NCBI GenBank assembly: GCA_937902695.1
Contig: CALFNI010000493.1
Span: forward strand, 1-5,961
Length of the DNA stretch: 5,961 nt
Source of the DNA: an uncultured Rhodanobacteraceae bacterium
Lineage (GTDB): Bacteria; Pseudomonadota; Gammaproteobacteria; Xanthomonadales; Rhodanobacteraceae
Direction: 5' to 3'
How positions within the stretch are numbered: position 1 is the first letter of the stretch; every line of letters begins with the position of its first letter. The position numbers and the translations under genes are program-made. Shown in pieces: positions 5,376 to 5,961 of this stretch. The notes under the pieces are model-generated. The model was given only the letters and a program-made list of their open reading frames with translations, searched no databases and was not told the origin of the DNA.

Positions 5376-5961
5376 ATGCTTGCTGCGATCGTCCGCTCGT
5401 CGCTCGCGCATCCGCGCATCGTCACGGCGCTTAGCGTGCTGATCGCCGTGCTCGGCGCGGCGGCGCTGCTCGGCGCACGCTTCGACGTCTTCCCCGATTT
5501 CGCGCCCCCGCACGTGCTCGTGCAGACCGAGACGCCCGGCCTCGACGCGACGCAGGTCGAGGCGCTCGTCACGCGGCCGCTGGAAGGCCTCCTCGCCGGC
5601 ACCGAGAACGTGAAGACCGTGCGCTCGACGTCGAGCCAGGGCCTCTCCGCCATCCGCGTGATCTTCGACCGCGGCGGCGATCCGTATCGACAGCGCCAGG
5701 TCGTCACCGAGCGTCTCGCCGAAGCCGGCGGCTCGCTGCCGCAAGGCGTGAGCCCGCCGCAGCTCTCGCCGCTGTCGTCCTCGATGGAATACCTCGTCCA
5801 TTTCGGCTTCACCAGCGACACGCTGTCGCCGCTGGAGCTGCGCGACCTGATCGAGTGGATCGTCAAGCCGCAGATCCTCGCCGTGCCCGGCGTCGCGCAG
5901 GCGCAGATCTTAGGCGGCGCCGCACGGCCGCGCGTCGTGTCGGGCCGCGTGTCGCTCTCGG
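5376..5961 (+). CDS. HME-RND efflux permease (CzcA/CusA family), N-terminal part (runs off the window)
   Basis: This is the inner-membrane proton-antiport pump of the tripartite system. Only 195 residues of a protein normally about 1,000-1,050 aa are in the window. MLAAIVRSSLAHPRIV is a short cytoplasmic start, followed by the first membrane helix (about 15-34, TALSVLIAVLGAAALLGA). Then comes FDVFPDFAPPHVLVQTETPG (36-55), a CzcA/CusA-type motif, and the porter-domain signatures EALVTRPLEGLLAG (62-75), VKTVRSTSSQGLSAIRVIFD (79-98), RQVVTERLAEAGGSLPQGVSPP (107-128 overall) and DLIEWIVKPQILAVPGVAQAQI (157-178 overall). The Asp/Glu residues of transmembrane helix 4 and the metal-binding methionines used to tell Cu/Ag pumps from Co/Zn/Cd pumps are outside the window, so the substrate is open. 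The ATG is supported by family N-termini; the ribosome-binding site is in the REP hairpin arm. Codon 179 (5910-5912) is TTA, rare here. Confidence 0.93.
   Translation, partial: MLAAIVRSSLAHPRIVTALSVLIAVLGAAALLGARFDVFPDFAPPHVLVQTETPGLDATQVEALVTRPLEGLLAGTENVKTVRSTSSQGLSAIRVIFDRGGDPYRQRQVVTERLAEAGGSLPQGVSPPQLSPLSSSMEYLVHFGFTSDTLSPLELRDLIEWIVKPQILAVPGVAQAQILGGAARPRVVSGRVSLS

Noticed and set aside
5310..5801. 163-codon minus-strand open frame ending in an SPLPLAGEA-type peptide
   Set aside because: That peptide is the translation of the REP repeat, a common source of false genes; the rest is antisense to the permease.

Overview
The window comes from a GC-rich Gram-negative proteobacterium. It carries a periplasmic osmoregulated-glucan (OPG) operon and a tripartite RND efflux operon, both envelope systems. 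The base composition, strong preference for G/C in the third codon position and frequent cgatcg words look Burkholderiales-like, but this is inference from style and the genus is not established. No rRNA, tRNA, CRISPR array, transposase or plasmid function is visible.

Layout: two operons diverge from a leader region of about 190 bp (2465-2652). Leftward on the minus strand are opgG (2464-938, complete, 508 aa) and opgH (965 down to the window edge, first 321 residues only), which overlap by 28 nt. Rightward on the plus strand are an outer-membrane factor lipoprotein of the CzcC/TolC type (2653-4110), a periplasmic adaptor (4107-5222, overlapping its neighbour by ATGA) and the first 195 residues of a CzcA/CusA-type RND permease (5376 to the window edge). 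The permease is separated from the adaptor by 153 nt that contain two oppositely oriented REP-like palindromes.

How the genes work together: OpgH is the inner-membrane glucosyltransferase that builds and exports the beta-1,2-linked glucan backbone, and OpgG acts on that glucan in the periplasm. The rightward genes should form a proton-driven pump spanning both membranes: permease, adaptor, outer-membrane channel. The permease N-terminus places it in the heavy-metal-efflux (HME) branch of RND, but the metal cannot be named because the selectivity and proton-relay segments lie outside the window.

Most interesting points: (1) the ribosome-binding site of the permease gene lies inside the 3' arm of a perfect REP hairpin, and an upstream REP carries the same 10-nt arm, so two mutually exclusive foldings are possible; (2) the adaptor has no recognisable lipoyl domain and carries two Asp5 clusters after its signal peptide plus acidic clusters near its C-terminus; (3) a glucan operon and a metal-type efflux operon diverge from one leader. 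I did not find a clearly new multi-gene system. The genes belong to known families, and the unusual parts are the spacer and the adaptor architecture.
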